From Exilibacterium tricleocarpae (lineage in GTDB: Bacteria; Pseudomonadota; Gammaproteobacteria; Pseudomonadales; Cellvibrionaceae): a stretch of 64,000 nt of DNA. Below, in pieces: positions 29,818 to 40,000 of this stretch. Numbering within the stretch: the stretch's first letter is position 1; each line of letters starts with the position of its first letter. The notes below the pieces were generated by a model. It did not search any database. It was given only the letters and a program-made list of their open reading frames with translations, and was not told the origin of the DNA. Position numbers and translations under genes: made by a program. Where the stretch lies: positions 62,001 through 126,000 of the forward strand of contig NZ_ML660097.1 in the NCBI RefSeq assembly GCF_007004655.1, given 5' to 3'.

Positions 29818-31701
29818 ATGCTGCAAAGTTTGCGGGATAATTTAAAGGGCACAGCGGCGACAATCATTGTCGTTTTCATTGCCCTGTCGTTTGGCCTGGT
29901 GGGCCTCGAAACACTGTTTGCGCCCAGCGTATCCGGTAGCGAAGCGGCTTCGGTCAACGGCGAGGCGGTTACCGAAACCGAGCTTGCCCGCGCTATACAG
30001 TTTCAAAAGCGCCGTCTGGAAGCCCAGTTCGGCGATCAAATGCCCGCCGGGATGGTCAGCGATGAACGCCTGCGCGAGCCGGTCCTGAACGATCTCATCC
30101 AGCGTCTGGTACTGGTGCAGGAGGCGATGGATCGCGGCATGGCGGTGTCGGACCAGCGGCTCGATGACATTATTATCAATACCGAGCAGTTTCACGACAA
30201 CGGACAATTCAGCCCCGAGATTTTCACCCAGTTGCTGCGTATGCAGGGCTATACGCCGGCCGGTTACAAGCGCCTGTTGGCCCAGGATGTACTCTTGAAT
30301 CAACATGTTCAGGGGGTTAACGACAGTGGCTTCGCCACCGAGGATGACCTGCGACGCATTGCTGCGTTGTCCATGCAAACCCGCAGTTTTCAGTATCTGA
30401 CCGTCCCCATTGCCGATACCGAGGCGGGTATCGAACTCACTGACGAAGAGATCCAGGCGTATTACGAGGAGCACACCGCCGAGTACCAGAGCCCCGAACA
30501 GGTGGCAGTGGAGTATATCGACCTGAGCCCGGCCGTACTGACCGATGCGATTGACGTCGCTGAGGAAGATGTGCGCCAGCAGTACGAGCAGGAATTGGCC
30601 GAGCGGCAGGACCAGACCCGGCGTCGCGCTGCGCATATTTTGCTTGAGCCGAAGGACGATGGCAGTGACCAGAGTCTGCTGGCCGACCTGCAGGCGCGTC
30701 TGGCCAAGGGTGAGGATTTTGCGGAATTGGCACGGGAGTACTCCGATGACCTGGGCTCAAAGGACCAGGGTGGCGATCTCGGCTATACCTCTGGTGATGC
30801 CTTCCCCGAGGCGTTTGAAGCGGCACTGGCCGAGATGGCAGAAGGTGAAGTGTCGGCCCCAGTGGAGACCGATGCCGGCTGGCACCTGATCAAACTGATA
30901 GACATCGAAGAATCGCAGGCGCCCAGTTTCGAACAGGACCGGGGACGCATAGAGAATGTATTGCGTCTGGCTCAGGCGGAAGAACTGTTTGTAGAGCTGG
31001 CGGAGCGCCTGGCCGATCTCGCTTACAACGCCGACAACCTGGGCGAGGTCGCCGAAACCCTCGGTATCGAGGCTCGCACCAGTGCTCTTTTCAGCCGCTC
31101 CGGTGGCGTCGGGCTGCTGGCCAATCGCGACGTGATCGACGCCGCTTTTAGCGATGATGTGCTGGTGGCGGGCAATACCAGTGACATGCTCGAGCTCAGT
31201 GAAAGCAGGGTCGTAGTGCTGCGTGTGACCGAGCACCAGAAAGCGCGCACTAAAACTCTGGAGGAAGTCAGAGATTTAGTCACGTCGTCGCTGCGGCGCG
31301 ATAAAGCGAAGACCTTGCTGGCAGAAGCGGGCGAGGCGCTGCAACAGCGCCTGCGCGACGGTGAAGCGCTGGAAGAGGTGGCCAAATCGGAGGGTTACGA
31401 GTCGCAGACCAGCCTCGAGGCCCGGCGCACCGAACCCGGTGCCAACCGGCAGGTGTTACAGCACGTCTTCACGCTGCCCAAACCGGCGGACGATGATACC
31501 CCGGTGATCAGCACTATGAACCTCGCCAACGGTGACTATGTGCTGGTCAGCCTGACGGCAGTGGCCAGTGGTGACTTCGAGGCCCTGGCCAAGGAGCAGC
31601 GCACCGGCATGAGCAGCCAACTGGCCGATCAGTACAGCAATATGGACTTTGCCGCTTACGAGGACTTTCTGAAGAAGCAGTCAGATATCGATATAAAATA
31701 G
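29818..31701 (+). CDS. ppiD: Periplasmic folding chaperone PpiD (SurA-like, membrane-anchored)
   Basis: The 627-residue protein has one N-terminal transmembrane helix (TAATIIVVFIALSFGLVGLE, about residues 12-31) and a large periplasmic part. The SurA-type N-terminal chaperone region (about residues 45-200) is followed by a parvulin domain (about 265-365; RRAAHILLEPKDD, GGDLGYTSGDAFPEAFE, GWHLIKL) and a C-terminal helical chaperone region. PpiD works with the Sec translocon and periplasmic chaperones on newly exported proteins. Position after hupB and the length match the E. coli and Pseudomonas gene. Confidence 0.95.
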   Translation: MLQSLRDNLKGTAATIIVVFIALSFGLVGLETLFAPSVSGSEAASVNGEAVTETELARAIQFQKRRLEAQFGDQMPAGMVSDERLREPVLNDLIQRLVLVQEAMDRGMAVSDQRLDDIIINTEQFHDNGQFSPEIFTQLLRMQGYTPAGYKRLLAQDVLLNQHVQGVNDSGFATEDDLRRIAALSMQTRSFQYLTVPIADTEAGIELTDEEIQAYYEEHTAEYQSPEQVAVEYIDLSPAVLTDAIDVAEEDVRQQYEQELAERQDQTRRRAAHILLEPKDDGSDQSLLADLQARLAKGEDFAELAREYSDDLGSKDQGGDLGYTSGDAFPEAFEAALAEMAEGEVSAPVETDAGWHLIKLIDIEESQAPSFEQDRGRIENVLRLAQAEELFVELAERLADLAYNADNLGEVAETLGIEARTSALFSRSGGVGLLANRDVIDAAFSDDVLVAGNTSDMLELSESRVVVLRVTEHQKARTKTLEEVRDLVTSSLRRDKAKTLLAEAGEALQQRLRDGEALEEVAKSEGYESQTSLEARRTEPGANRQVLQHVFTLPKPADDDTPVISTMNLANGDYVLVSLTAVASGDFEALAKEQRTGMSSQLADQYSNMDFAAYEDFLKKQSDIDIK

Positions 31702-32123
31702 TCGGGGTGTGCCGGTGCCGGCATTGGCCGGTTGTCGTAAGGGCAGTATCTGCGTCTTAAAACCGGCGCCATCAAACCCGGGTGGTTTGCCGGGTGGCCC
31801 CGAGGTTCTTATGTACGAATATCGGTAAAGCGCACTGACAAACAGCCCTGGCAACGCATATTGAAACAAGCACTGACAAATAATGTCGTAAAAAGCGTAT
31901 TATTGTCAGTGCCGGAGTGTTTTAGTCCGGCAGCTGCGTGTTGATTGGTTTCAGTAGACATCCGCGCTTGCCAGCGGCGCAGACCGGCAGCAGAACAGGG
32001 CGAAAAGGTCCTCTGCCGCTTGACCGGTTATTGAATCGCCTTCCTCCGACTATCCGCAATGGCGCTGATCCCGCAGGGATGGTCCCGCCACCGGCAGGGC
32101 TCGCAGCGCGAAAACCCCCGCTT
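31702..32123. other. Intergenic region between convergent ppiD and murI
   Basis: No gene is seen. The motif GCACTGACAAA occurs at 31832-31842 and 31870-31880 and in inverted form ending at 31912; the latter two form a hairpin with arms GCACTGACAAATAAT and ATTATTGTCAGTGC around a 14-base loop. Confidence 0.6.
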
Positions 32124-32957
32124 TCACCAGGGAATGTCGATGATCTCCGCAGGTCCGCCGTGAAATGCCTGCAGGGTTGGCGCCAGGGCCGCGACTTGAT
32201 CGGTGTCGGCGGTGAACAGACTGAGATGCCGCGGCGCGTTGGGGAGGGTGCCGGCACCGGCTCGCGCTCCCAATAGCTGTCTGACGCGGCGGGCGATTGC
32301 GGCACCGGAGTCGACCCAGGTGACCGGGCGCGGCGCCGCCGCTGCCAATGCCGGCTTGAGCAGGGGAAAATGGGTGCATGCCAGCACAATAACGTCCGGC
32401 GCCGGGCTTTGGGTAGTCGTATCGAACAGCGGTTCGATAATAGGACGGATAGCCACCGGGTCCGCTGCCTGGCCTCGCAGATGGTCCTCGGCCATCTGCA
32501 CCAGCTCACTGCTACCTACTGATACTACCCGGCACTGCGGGGCAAAATCCCGTATCAGATCGCTGGTGTACTGCCGGGCTACCGTGCCGGGGGTGGCCAG
32601 CAGGCCGATAGTGCGGTTTTTTGTCAAAGCGGCGGCGGGTTTGATGGCCGGCACCACCCCGACGATGGGTTGACTGAAGCGACTGCGGATACGTGGCAGG
32701 GCCAGGGTGCTGGCGCTGTTACAAGCCACCACCACGATATCTGCCGGATGCCGGTCGAGGAGGCGGTGCAGCACTTTGTCCACCCGTTCCACCAGTACAG
32801 CTTCCGACTTGGTGCCGTAGGGGAAGGCGGCATTGTCGGACGCGTAGACAAGCGCGCAGTGGGGCAGTCGCGCGCGAATTTCCGCGAGAATGCTGAGCCC
32901 GCCGACACCGGAATCAAAAACCAGGATGCGGGGGGTAGCTGAGGCTGTGGCGGGCAT
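32124..32957 (-). CDS. murI: Glutamate racemase
   Basis: A 277-residue MurI that makes D-glutamate for peptidoglycan. The N-terminal motif ILVFDSGVGGLSIL binds the substrate. The two catalytic cysteines are Cys79 (VACNSAST) and Cys192 (LACTHFPLL), and the YASDNAAFPYG loop is typical. It begins 20 bases after the stop of the upstream TPR gene on the same strand, so the two are probably cotranscribed. Confidence 0.96.
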   Translation of the reverse strand: MPATASATPRILVFDSGVGGLSILAEIRARLPHCALVYASDNAAFPYGTKSEAVLVERVDKVLHRLLDRHPADIVVVACNSASTLALPRIRSRFSQPIVGVVPAIKPAAALTKNRTIGLLATPGTVARQYTSDLIRDFAPQCRVVSVGSSELVQMAEDHLRGQAADPVAIRPIIEPLFDTTTQSPAPDVIVLACTHFPLLKPALAAAAPRPVTWVDSGAAIARRVRQLLGARAGAGTLPNAPRHLSLFTADTDQVAALAPTLQAFHGGPAEIIDIPW

Positions 32958-32977
32958 AGTGAGGGTTAGTGCGTCGG

Positions 32978-33403
32978 CTACTGGGTCACGACATCGCGAA
33001 TGGCCGCCAGGTATTTTTCCGGCTCCCGTTCGAAGATGGCGGTGCCGCCGACGTTATAGGCGCGGTGCAATTCCCGGCGCGCGTTACCGATATCGCCCTG
33101 TTCCAACAGGCTCTGGCCGAGGCGCAGATGAATAAACGGATTGCCTTCGGCCTGCGGGCAGTGGAGCGCTGAGTTCAATGCTTCGCGGGCCTGGTGGAAC
33201 TGGTTGAGGCGAAAATACGTATCGCCAATAGCGGTCAGAACCCAGCCGGCCTCAATCCAGTCGGTCTGTGGTTTGGGGACTTCCAACCAAGCTTGGTAGA
33301 ATACGCGCAGCGCACCTTTGTAGTCCTGTGTGTCGTAGTGTTCGTAGCCCTGGGCGCACAGAGACTTTATCCGTGTGGCTGTCTGCGAGGCTAGGTTTGA
33401 CAT
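32978..33403 (-). CDS. Small tetratricopeptide-repeat protein
   Basis: The 141-residue product contains about three TPR units: GYEHYDTQDYKGALRVFYQA, GWVLTAIGDTYFRLNQFHQA and LRLGQSLLEQGDIGNARREL. It has no signal peptide and is probably a cytoplasmic protein-protein interaction scaffold. The start at 33403 (MSNLASQT) is preferred; an ATG at 33427 adds eight residues. It precedes murI in a likely two-gene operon and diverges from rmuC. Its partner is unknown. Confidence 0.82.
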   Translation of the reverse strand: MSNLASQTATRIKSLCAQGYEHYDTQDYKGALRVFYQAWLEVPKPQTDWIEAGWVLTAIGDTYFRLNQFHQAREALNSALHCPQAEGNPFIHLRLGQSLLEQGDIGNARRELHRAYNVGGTAIFEREPEKYLAAIRDVVTQ

Positions 33404-33511
33404 AAGACCTCTGAACCCAATCGTCATTTGTCACAAAGGTCTGATGGTAAGGAAAAATCGACCGCGTGAACAGAGGCGCATAATTTACTCGGCATAGGCA
33501 GGTAGCTGGTA

Positions 33512-35017
33512 GTGCAATTGGATCAAATTTTAGACAATGTAAACCTGGGGGAACACCTGCCGCTTATCGCCCTGCTGGCCGGCGTCGTCATCGGCGTGGC
33601 GCTGGTGGCGTTGCTGTGGCGACACCGGATCGGCGAGGCCCGGGAGCTGGCTCGCTACCATACCGGCCAGGAGAGTGCCGCCCGTATCGCCGGGCTGGAG
33701 CAGGAGATTGCCGCCCTGAACCGGGAGCTGACAGCCGGCCAGGCCCAGATCAGCCGGGCCCGGGCGGAGGCCGATGCACTGCGGGGCAGTCTCGAGCAAC
33801 AGCGCGAACAACACCACCAGCTCAAAACACAACAGGCGGTGAGCGAGGAGCAGCACCGGCAGGAGAAGCGTCACTTTGAAGAACAGTTGCGGCTGCTGAC
33901 CGAAGCTCGTGCGCAATTGACCCGGGAGTTCGAAAACCTGGCGCACAAGATCTTTGATCAAAAGCAGACCCAGTTCACCCAACAGAGTAAACAGGCACTG
34001 GATGTCACCCTGGGTCCGGTCAAGCAGCAGCTGCAGGACTTTCGCCGCAAGGTGGAGGATGTGTATGAAAAAGAAAATGCCGAACGCAACAAGCTGGTCG
34101 GTCAGATAACTGAACTGCAAAAGCAGACCCGCCAGATCGGCGAGGACGCGGTTAACCTCGCCAATGCCTTGAAGGGCGACAATAAGGCCCAGGGCAACTG
34201 GGGCGAGGTGGTGCTTGAGCGCCTGCTGGAGGAGTCCGGCCTGCAAAAGGGCCGCGAGTATGAAACCCAGGTGCGCCTGACCAGTGCCGAGGGGCGGCGC
34301 CGCAATCCGGATGTCATTGTGCGGCTGCCGGAAAACAAAGACCTTATCATCGATGCCAAGGTTTCGCTGCTCGATTACGACCGCTACTGTTCCAGCGACA
34401 GCGACGAAGACCGGCGTCAGGCATTAAAGCAGCATATCGCTTCGCTGCGCACCCATATCAACCACTTGAGTGTAAAAGACTACGAAAAACTGGAGCAGGT
34501 CCGCACCCTGGATTTCGTCTTTATTTTCATACCCGTGGAGGCGGCGTTTATGCTGGCGTTGCAACACGAGCCCAACCTGTTTCGCGAAGCTTATGACAAG
34601 CATATTATTCTGGTGAGCCCGACGACGCTGCTGGCGACACTGCGAACCGTCGAAGGCATCTGGCGCTACGAAAAGCAAAATAAGAATGCGGAAAAAATTG
34701 CCCGCCAGGCCGGGTCTCTCTACGACCAGTTTGTGCTCCTGGTCGGCGCCCTGGAGGAAGTCGGCAAAAATATCGATAAAACCCAGCAGGCCTACAGCAC
34801 CGTGCAAAAACGCCTGGTGTCGGGGCGCGGTAATCTGGTTAAACGTGTCGAAGATATCAAACTGCTCGGCGCCAAAACCAAAAAGGCGTTGGATGCCGAA
34901 CTGCTGGCAGATGCGGGTCAAGCACCGGCGCTCGATCGCGAGGCGGCGGATACTGACTCAGCAGATACAGACTCTGCAGATACAGACCCCGTTTCACTGC
35001 CCGCGCTGGACGAGTAG
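33512..35017 (+). CDS. rmuC: DNA recombination protein RmuC
   Basis: The 501-residue protein has an N-terminal membrane helix (LPLIALLAGVVIGVALVALLW), a long coiled coil (about residues 50-200) and the RmuC nuclease-like domain (about 205-420), with GNWGEVVLERLLEESGL, the DVIVRLPENKDLIIDAKVSL core with its nuclease-like acidic and Lys residues, and FVFIFIPVEAAFMLAL. RmuC limits inversions at short inverted repeats. The start is GTG at 33512. The acidic C-terminal tail contains a 15-base in-frame tandem repeat (DTDSA units). The transporter gene begins six bases after its stop. Confidence 0.95.
   Translation: MQLDQILDNVNLGEHLPLIALLAGVVIGVALVALLWRHRIGEARELARYHTGQESAARIAGLEQEIAALNRELTAGQAQISRARAEADALRGSLEQQREQHHQLKTQQAVSEEQHRQEKRHFEEQLRLLTEARAQLTREFENLAHKIFDQKQTQFTQQSKQALDVTLGPVKQQLQDFRRKVEDVYEKENAERNKLVGQITELQKQTRQIGEDAVNLANALKGDNKAQGNWGEVVLERLLEESGLQKGREYETQVRLTSAEGRRRNPDVIVRLPENKDLIIDAKVSLLDYDRYCSSDSDEDRRQALKQHIASLRTHINHLSVKDYEKLEQVRTLDFVFIFIPVEAAFMLALQHEPNLFREAYDKHIILVSPTTLLATLRTVEGIWRYEKQNKNAEKIARQAGSLYDQFVLLVGALEEVGKNIDKTQQAYSTVQKRLVSGRGNLVKRVEDIKLLGAKTKKALDAELLADAGQAPALDREAADTDSADTDSADTDPVSLPALDE
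34949..34993 (+). repeat. Three 15-bp in-frame repeats at the end of rmuC
   Basis: Units GATACTGACTCAGCA, GATACAGACTCTGCA and GATACAGACCCCGTT encode DTDSA-DTDSA-DTDPV in the acidic tail of the protein. Confidence 0.8.
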
Positions 35018-35023
35018 CCTGTC

Positions 35024-35989
35024 TTGGCGTCCGCTGCCTGGCTCGATACCGTTGGTTTTGCCCTGAATGTCACCGGCCCTATTTTTCTGGTGGTGGTTCT
35101 GGGTGCGCTGCTTAAGCACCTCGGCGTGATCAACGACGAATTTGTGCACGGTGCCTCGCGACTGGTATTTCATGTAGCCCTGCCGGCACTGATGTTTTTC
35201 AGTATTATCAAAGCCGATATCGGCGGCGTGCTCAACCCTCTGTTGATTGTCCTGGCAAGTGCGGGCACGATCGCGCTGTTCCTGGTGCTGGTGCTGGTTG
35301 CACGGGTTGTAGTCGACGAACCGCGCGACCGGGGCGTATTTGTGCAAGGAGGCTTTCGCGGCAACCTGGGAGTGGTGGGACTGGCGTTTTGTGTCAACGC
35401 CTATGGCAACCAGGGACTGGCTGCCGCCGCGGTGCTGATGGCGGTGCTCACGGTTTTGTACAATGTGTTGTCCGTCTATATACTAAATCGCAGCCTGCTC
35501 GATCGCGATGTGGCTTCGGGGTGGCGGGGCGTTTTGTTCGGCATTGCACGCAATCCCTTGATTATCGCCATTGTCGCGGCGCTGCCGGTGGCGCATTTGC
35601 AAATAGTCTTTCACCCGGTCATCATGCGTACCGGCGAGTATTTTATTCAGATGACCCTGCCGCTGGCGCTGTTGTGTATCGGCGCCACCCTCAGCCTTAA
35701 ACCTCATCGCGGCAGTGGCCGGGTCCAGGTGGCGGCGCTGGTGGCGAAACTGGTCATCTCGCCGCTGCTGATTACCGGTATTGCCTATGCTGCCGGCTTC
35801 CGGCAAATGGAACTGGGCATGGTGTTTATGATGACCTCGGCGCCGACGGCGGCGGCGAGTTTCGTGATGGTCCGGGCCCTGCACGGCAACGCGACCCTGG
35901 CGGCCAACATTGTGGTAGTTACGACGCTGGGATCGCTGGTCAGCGTGAGCGTGGGTTTATTGCTGTTGAAGGAATTGCAGTTGATTTAA
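35024..35989 (+). CDS. AEC family transporter (auxin efflux carrier/malonate transporter-like)
   Basis: A 321-residue integral membrane protein with about ten transmembrane helices, starting with VTGPIFLVVVLGALLKHLGV. The mid-protein Asn/Gly-rich stretch RGNLGVVGLAFCVNAYG and the C-terminal MTSAPTAAASFVMVRALHGN are typical of the AEC (BART superfamily) carriers, which move carboxylates such as malonate or malate. The substrate is not predictable. The only plausible start is TTG at 35024, six bases after rmuC. DUF2489 follows 16 bases later, so the three genes may form one transcript. Confidence 0.88.
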   Translation: MASAAWLDTVGFALNVTGPIFLVVVLGALLKHLGVINDEFVHGASRLVFHVALPALMFFSIIKADIGGVLNPLLIVLASAGTIALFLVLVLVARVVVDEPRDRGVFVQGGFRGNLGVVGLAFCVNAYGNQGLAAAAVLMAVLTVLYNVLSVYILNRSLLDRDVASGWRGVLFGIARNPLIIAIVAALPVAHLQIVFHPVIMRTGEYFIQMTLPLALLCIGATLSLKPHRGSGRVQVAALVAKLVISPLLITGIAYAAGFRQMELGMVFMMTSAPTAAASFVMVRALHGNATLAANIVVVTTLGSLVSVSVGLLLLKELQLI

Positions 35990-36005
35990 GAGGTGGTGCC
36001 CTACT

Positions 36006-36461
36006 ATGTGGTCCTGGATTTTATTCGCCGGCGGTTTGATCATTCTGGTGCTGGCTGTGGTGGCGGTGCGGTTGCAGTTGCAGGTGGCGGCGTTGAAACG
36101 ACAGCGGCAATCAGAACAGTTGGCGCTGGAGCAGGCGGAACGCGACCAACGCGATCGCATCAATAAAAGCATACAGATCATTGCCCAGGGGGTTGAATCG
36201 GATCAGCTCAGTCTGACCGAGGCATCCATCCGGATTAAGGTATTGCTCGACAGTCTGGGCGTGGATGACAGCGTGCGTGCTGAGTATACCGCTTTTTATC
36301 AACTGGCCAAGGCGACCGACCATATCCCGATCCTGGCGCAGTGGAAACAACTGACCCTGAAAAAGCGTGTGGCGTTTGACCGGGAGCGGGAAACACTGGA
36401 GGGGGAATACCGGGATTTTGTGCTGGATGCGGCCAAGCGTATACGCGGCAAGACATTCTAG
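36006..36461 (+). CDS. DUF2489 family membrane-anchored protein
   Basis: The 151-residue protein begins with one membrane helix (WILFAGGLIILVLAVVAVRL), then a short coiled coil and the DUF2489 core (RINKSIQIIAQGVESDQLSLTE with a break, IRIKVLLDSLG, YQLAKATDHIPILAQWKQL). The family is found in gammaproteobacteria and has no known function. It closely follows the AEC transporter gene and converges with trmA. Confidence 0.85.
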   Translation: MWSWILFAGGLIILVLAVVAVRLQLQVAALKRQRQSEQLALEQAERDQRDRINKSIQIIAQGVESDQLSLTEASIRIKVLLDSLGVDDSVRAEYTAFYQLAKATDHIPILAQWKQLTLKKRVAFDRERETLEGEYRDFVLDAAKRIRGKTF

Positions 36462-36554
36462 CGGTATCCTGGCGCACGGCCGTTTTCCGCCGTTGCCAAA
36501 CGGACAGACGCCGTGCGTTGGGTTGATAGTTGACGTGACGGTCTTATCCGTCTT

Positions 36555-37649
36555 TCAGGCGTCCCTGCGCCGCAACAACACTCCGCATTCGATATGATCG
36601 GTGTAAGGAAACTGATCGAACAGCGCGAAGCGCTGCACGTGATGAGTTGCACTGATGGACTGCAGGTTTTGCTGCAGAGTTTCGGGATTACACGAAATAT
36701 AGAGAATATTGTCAAAGCGCTTGACGATATCCACAGTATGGGGGTCCAGCCCGGCCCGCGGCGGGTCCACCAGCACGGTGCTGAAACGGTAGCCGTCCAG
36801 TGCAATATCCTGCAGGCGCCGAAAGGCGCGCACCTTGTCCATGGCCTGGGCGAACTCCTCGCTCGACATACGGGCGATGGCGACGTTGTCGATACCGTTG
36901 CGGTCCAGATTGTAAAGGGCGGATTTTACTGACGTTTTGGATATCTCGGTGGCCAGCACCCGGTCGAACTGCCGGGCCAGGGGCAGGGTGAAATTGCCGT
37001 TGCCGCAGTAGAGTTCCAACAGGTCGCCGTCCAGGGGTTGGGTGGCGTCACAGGCCCAGGCCAACATTTTCTCACAGACCCCGGCGTTGGGTTGGGTGAA
37101 GCAACCTTCCACTTGTTGGTAGTAATACTTCCGCTCGCCCAGGTTCAGGCACTCAATCACATAATCCTTGCCCAGTACAACTTTCTGTTTGCGACTGCGC
37201 CCGATAATGTCGATTGCCAGTTGCCGGCGTAGTTTTTCCGCCGCCGCGGTCCAGTGTTCATCCAGGGCTTTGTGATAGATCAGGGTGACCAGGGCGGCAC
37301 CGCTCAGGGTGGTGAGAAACTCTACCTGGAACAGGCGCCGGCGCAGGATTTCCGAGGCGTTGAGCGCGGTTAGCAGGGGGGGCATTAAATCGTTTATCAG
37401 CGGCGCCCCGACTTTGAAATCCTCGATGATAAACGGCTGCTTGTACTCTCCCGGCTTGTACATGGCGTAGTGGGCGCGGCCCTGTGCCTGCCAGATTTTA
37501 AATTCGGCCCGCTGGCGATAGTGTGTCGCCTGAGAGCAAAAGACTTCCAGGGCCGGCGGCTCGAAGGCAGCGAATTGCCGGCGTAAGCGGGCGGCTTTGG
37601 CGTCGAGCTGTTGGTCGTAGGTATCGGGGAAGACTGCGTGGATCGCCAT
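36555..37649 (-). CDS. trmA: tRNA (uracil-54-C5)-methyltransferase TrmA
   Basis: A 364-residue enzyme that makes ribothymidine at position 54 of tRNA. The SAM motif ELYCGNGNFTLPLA, the family signature VDPPRAGLD and the nucleophile Cys320 in YISCNPETL identify the TrmA/RumA group. It lacks the N-terminal TRAM domain and Fe-S cysteines of RumA (RlmD), and the start MAIHAVFPDTYDQQLDAK matches TrmA. The ATG at 37649 gives the family length; the open frame to 37832 is an artefact. It diverges from the yjbQ-type gene. Confidence 0.96.
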   Translation of the reverse strand: MAIHAVFPDTYDQQLDAKAARLRRQFAAFEPPALEVFCSQATHYRQRAEFKIWQAQGRAHYAMYKPGEYKQPFIIEDFKVGAPLINDLMPPLLTALNASEILRRRLFQVEFLTTLSGAALVTLIYHKALDEHWTAAAEKLRRQLAIDIIGRSRKQKVVLGKDYVIECLNLGERKYYYQQVEGCFTQPNAGVCEKMLAWACDATQPLDGDLLELYCGNGNFTLPLARQFDRVLATEISKTSVKSALYNLDRNGIDNVAIARMSSEEFAQAMDKVRAFRRLQDIALDGYRFSTVLVDPPRAGLDPHTVDIVKRFDNILYISCNPETLQQNLQSISATHHVQRFALFDQFPYTDHIECGVLLRRRDA

Positions 37650-37820
37650 AGTAAAAAAAGTCAAAGGGAATAGGCTGACGGTAAAAAGGCGGCTATTATA
37701 ACCGCTCCCGGTTCTGTCAGATACAGTGCCGGCACTATGGTGTTTGGACAATCGCATGTAGTAAAACAACTGAATACATTGAGGTGGCCGAGGAGTGTCG
37801 GCTTCCTGCGGGTGTAAAAA

Positions 37821-38246
37821 ATGTGGATACAAAAAGAAATTACCTTAACCGCCAAATCGCGGGGCTTTCACCTGGTAACCGGGGAGATCGAACGGCAAGT
37901 GCCGGAGCTGGCCACTATCGGCACCGGCCTGGCGCACCTGTTTATCCTTCACACATCCGCGAGTCTGAGTATTAACGAAAATGCCGATCCCAGCGTGCGG
38001 GCGGATATGGAGGCGCACTTTAGCCGGTTGATGCCGGAAAACGCACCTTACTACACCCACACCTGCGAGGGGCCGGACGATATGCCGGCTCACCTGAAGA
38101 CATCCAGCTTGGGTTGCTCGCTCAGTATTCCCATCGGCGCCGGCCGCCTGCGGCTCGGTACCTGGCAGGGTATTTATCTGGGCGAGCACCGCGACCGCGG
38201 CGGGCGCCGGCGGCTGGTGGTCACCCTCCAGGGCGAGGCCCGCTGA
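37821..38246 (+). CDS. YjbQ family protein (UPF0047; thiamine phosphate synthase-like)
   Basis: The 141-residue protein has the full UPF0047/YjbQ signature: [38 protein letters not shown] and [16 protein letters not shown], with the conserved His, Glu and Asp residues grouped at one site. E. coli YjbQ has weak thiamine phosphate synthase activity, but the native role is unsettled. It stands alone between divergent trmA and the acyl-CoA ligase gene 116 bases downstream. Confidence 0.92.
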   Translation: MWIQKEITLTAKSRGFHLVTGEIERQVPELATIGTGLAHLFILHTSASLSINENADPSVRADMEAHFSRLMPENAPYYTHTCEGPDDMPAHLKTSSLGCSLSIPIGAGRLRLGTWQGIYLGEHRDRGGRRRLVVTLQGEAR

Positions 38247-38362
38247 TGCAACGAGCGTCGAAGACTGCTGAAAAAATAGCTTTTATCTGATAGTTGATGG
38301 GCGCGGCACAGGCTAGAATAGCCGGCGGGTCAAAGCAATAACGATAACCGGGAGATAATTCT

Positions 38363-40000
38363 ATGAATGGCTTGATGATGGATGTACCTGCAACCATTAC
38401 CTCCATAATGCAGTTTGCAGAGCGGGTGCACCCGACCGGAGAAGTCGTCTCCGTCACCGCGGACAATCCGAGACACCGCTATACCTACGCCGAAGCCTTC
38501 CGGCGTACCCGCAAGTTGGCCAATGCGCTGCAGACCTATGACCTGGCCAGGGGCGACCGCATTGCCACCCTGGCCTGGAACGATTACCGGCATTTTGAAC
38601 TCTACTACGCCGTCAGTTGCGCCGGCATGGTTTGCCACACCATCAATCCGCGCCTGTTTGCCGAGCAGATCGACTATATTGTCAACCACGCCGAAGACCA
38701 ATTGCTGTTTATCGATCCCATGTTCGTGCCCCTGGTCGAGTCGCTGCAAAGCAAGCTGACATCGGTCAAGGCCTATATCGTGCTCGCCGATGCCGCCCAT
38801 ATGCCGGACACCACCTTGCCCGGCGCTGTCAGTTACGAAGCGCTGATCGAGCCGCACAGCGATACCTACGACTGGCCGGTGCTGGAAGAAACCACCGCCA
38901 GCGCCCTGTGCTATACCTCCGGCACCACCGGTAATCCCAAGGGCGTGCTCTATAACCACCGTGCCACCGTGCTGCATGCCTATGCCTCATCGATGCCGGA
39001 TGCCTTCGGCATCGGGCGCAACGACGTAGTGCTGCCGATAGTGCCGATGTTCCATGTGAACGCCTGGGGCGTGCCTTACTCGGCGGTGATGGCCGGCACC
39101 AAGCTGGTGTTTCCCGGCCCCAAGATGGGCGACGGGGCGACCCTGGCCAGGCTGATCAACGAGGAAGGGGTCAATATCTCCGCCGGCGTGCCCACCGTAT
39201 GGCTGGCCCTGCTGAACTACCTGAACGAGAGCGGCGAGCGGGTGGACTGCCTCGATCGCATTGTCGTCGGCGGTGCCGCCTGCCCGCTGTCGATCATGGA
39301 GCAGTTTGAAGACCGCTACGGTGTTTACACCCACGCTGCCTGGGGCATGACCGAAATGAGCCCGCTGGGCACCTTCAACAGCCGTCTCGACCGCAAGGCG
39401 CTGGGCGAGCAGGAGTATGCGCGGCTGCGGCTAAAAGCGGGGCGCCCCATCTACGGTGTGGAAATGAAAATTGTGGACGACGCCAATAAGCCGCTACCCT
39501 GGGATGGGGTCGCGTTTGGCGCCCTCAAGGTGCGCGGCCCCTGGATTTGCAGCGAATACTTCAAACTGGAAAACAGCGAAGCGCACGACGACGAGGGATG
39601 GTTCGATACCGGTGACGTAGCCACCATTGACCCCGACGGCAATATGCAGATCACCGACCGCAGCAAAGACGTGATTAAATCGGGCGGCGAGTGGATCAGC
39701 TCTATCGATCTGGAAAACACCGCTGTCGGACACCCGGCGGTGGAGGAGGCGGCGGTGATCGGGGTCTATCACCCGAAATGGACCGAAAGGCCGCTGCTGG
39801 TAGTGGTCAAAAAAGACGGCGCCGATCTCACCCGCGAGGATATGCTCGCCTGGTTTGATGGCAAGGTGGCCTCCTGGTGGGTCCCTAACGATGTCGTGTT
39901 TGTGGACAGCCTGCCCCATACCGCCACCGGCAAATTGAGCAAGAAAGATATTCGCCAGCAGTTGGCGGATTACAGCTTTCCCGAAGGGACCCGGGAGTAG
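38363..40000 (+). CDS. Medium/long-chain acyl-CoA ligase, AlkK-like
   Basis: The 545-residue AMP-forming ligase activates a carboxylic acid to its CoA thioester. It resembles Pseudomonas AlkK along its whole length (for example [20 protein letters not shown] and [14 protein letters not shown]). The AMP-binding P-loop is [11 protein letters not shown], the adenylation hinge is [13 protein letters not shown], and the catalytic Lys is in [11 protein letters not shown]. Likely substrates are medium-chain fatty acids, feeding fadBA elsewhere in the window, but DmdB-like methylmercaptopropionate ligases share this architecture and cannot be excluded. It appears to be monocistronic. Confidence 0.88.
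   Translation: MNGLMMDVPATITSIMQFAERVHPTGEVVSVTADNPRHRYTYAEAFRRTRKLANALQTYDLARGDRIATLAWNDYRHFELYYAVSCAGMVCHTINPRLFAEQIDYIVNHAEDQLLFIDPMFVPLVESLQSKLTSVKAYIVLADAAHMPDTTLPGAVSYEALIEPHSDTYDWPVLEETTASALCYTSGTTGNPKGVLYNHRATVLHAYASSMPDAFGIGRNDVVLPIVPMFHVNAWGVPYSAVMAGTKLVFPGPKMGDGATLARLINEEGVNISAGVPTVWLALLNYLNESGERVDCLDRIVVGGAACPLSIMEQFEDRYGVYTHAAWGMTEMSPLGTFNSRLDRKALGEQEYARLRLKAGRPIYGVEMKIVDDANKPLPWDGVAFGALKVRGPWICSEYFKLENSEAHDDEGWFDTGDVATIDPDGNMQITDRSKDVIKSGGEWISSIDLENTAVGHPAVEEAAVIGVYHPKWTERPLLVVVKKDGADLTREDMLAWFDGKVASWWVPNDVVFVDSLPHTATGKLSKKDIRQQLADYSFPEGTRE

Noticed and set aside
37650-37832. N-terminal extension of TrmA by 61 residues
   Set aside because: Family members start at the downstream ATG; the extension overlaps the promoter of the divergent YjbQ-type gene.
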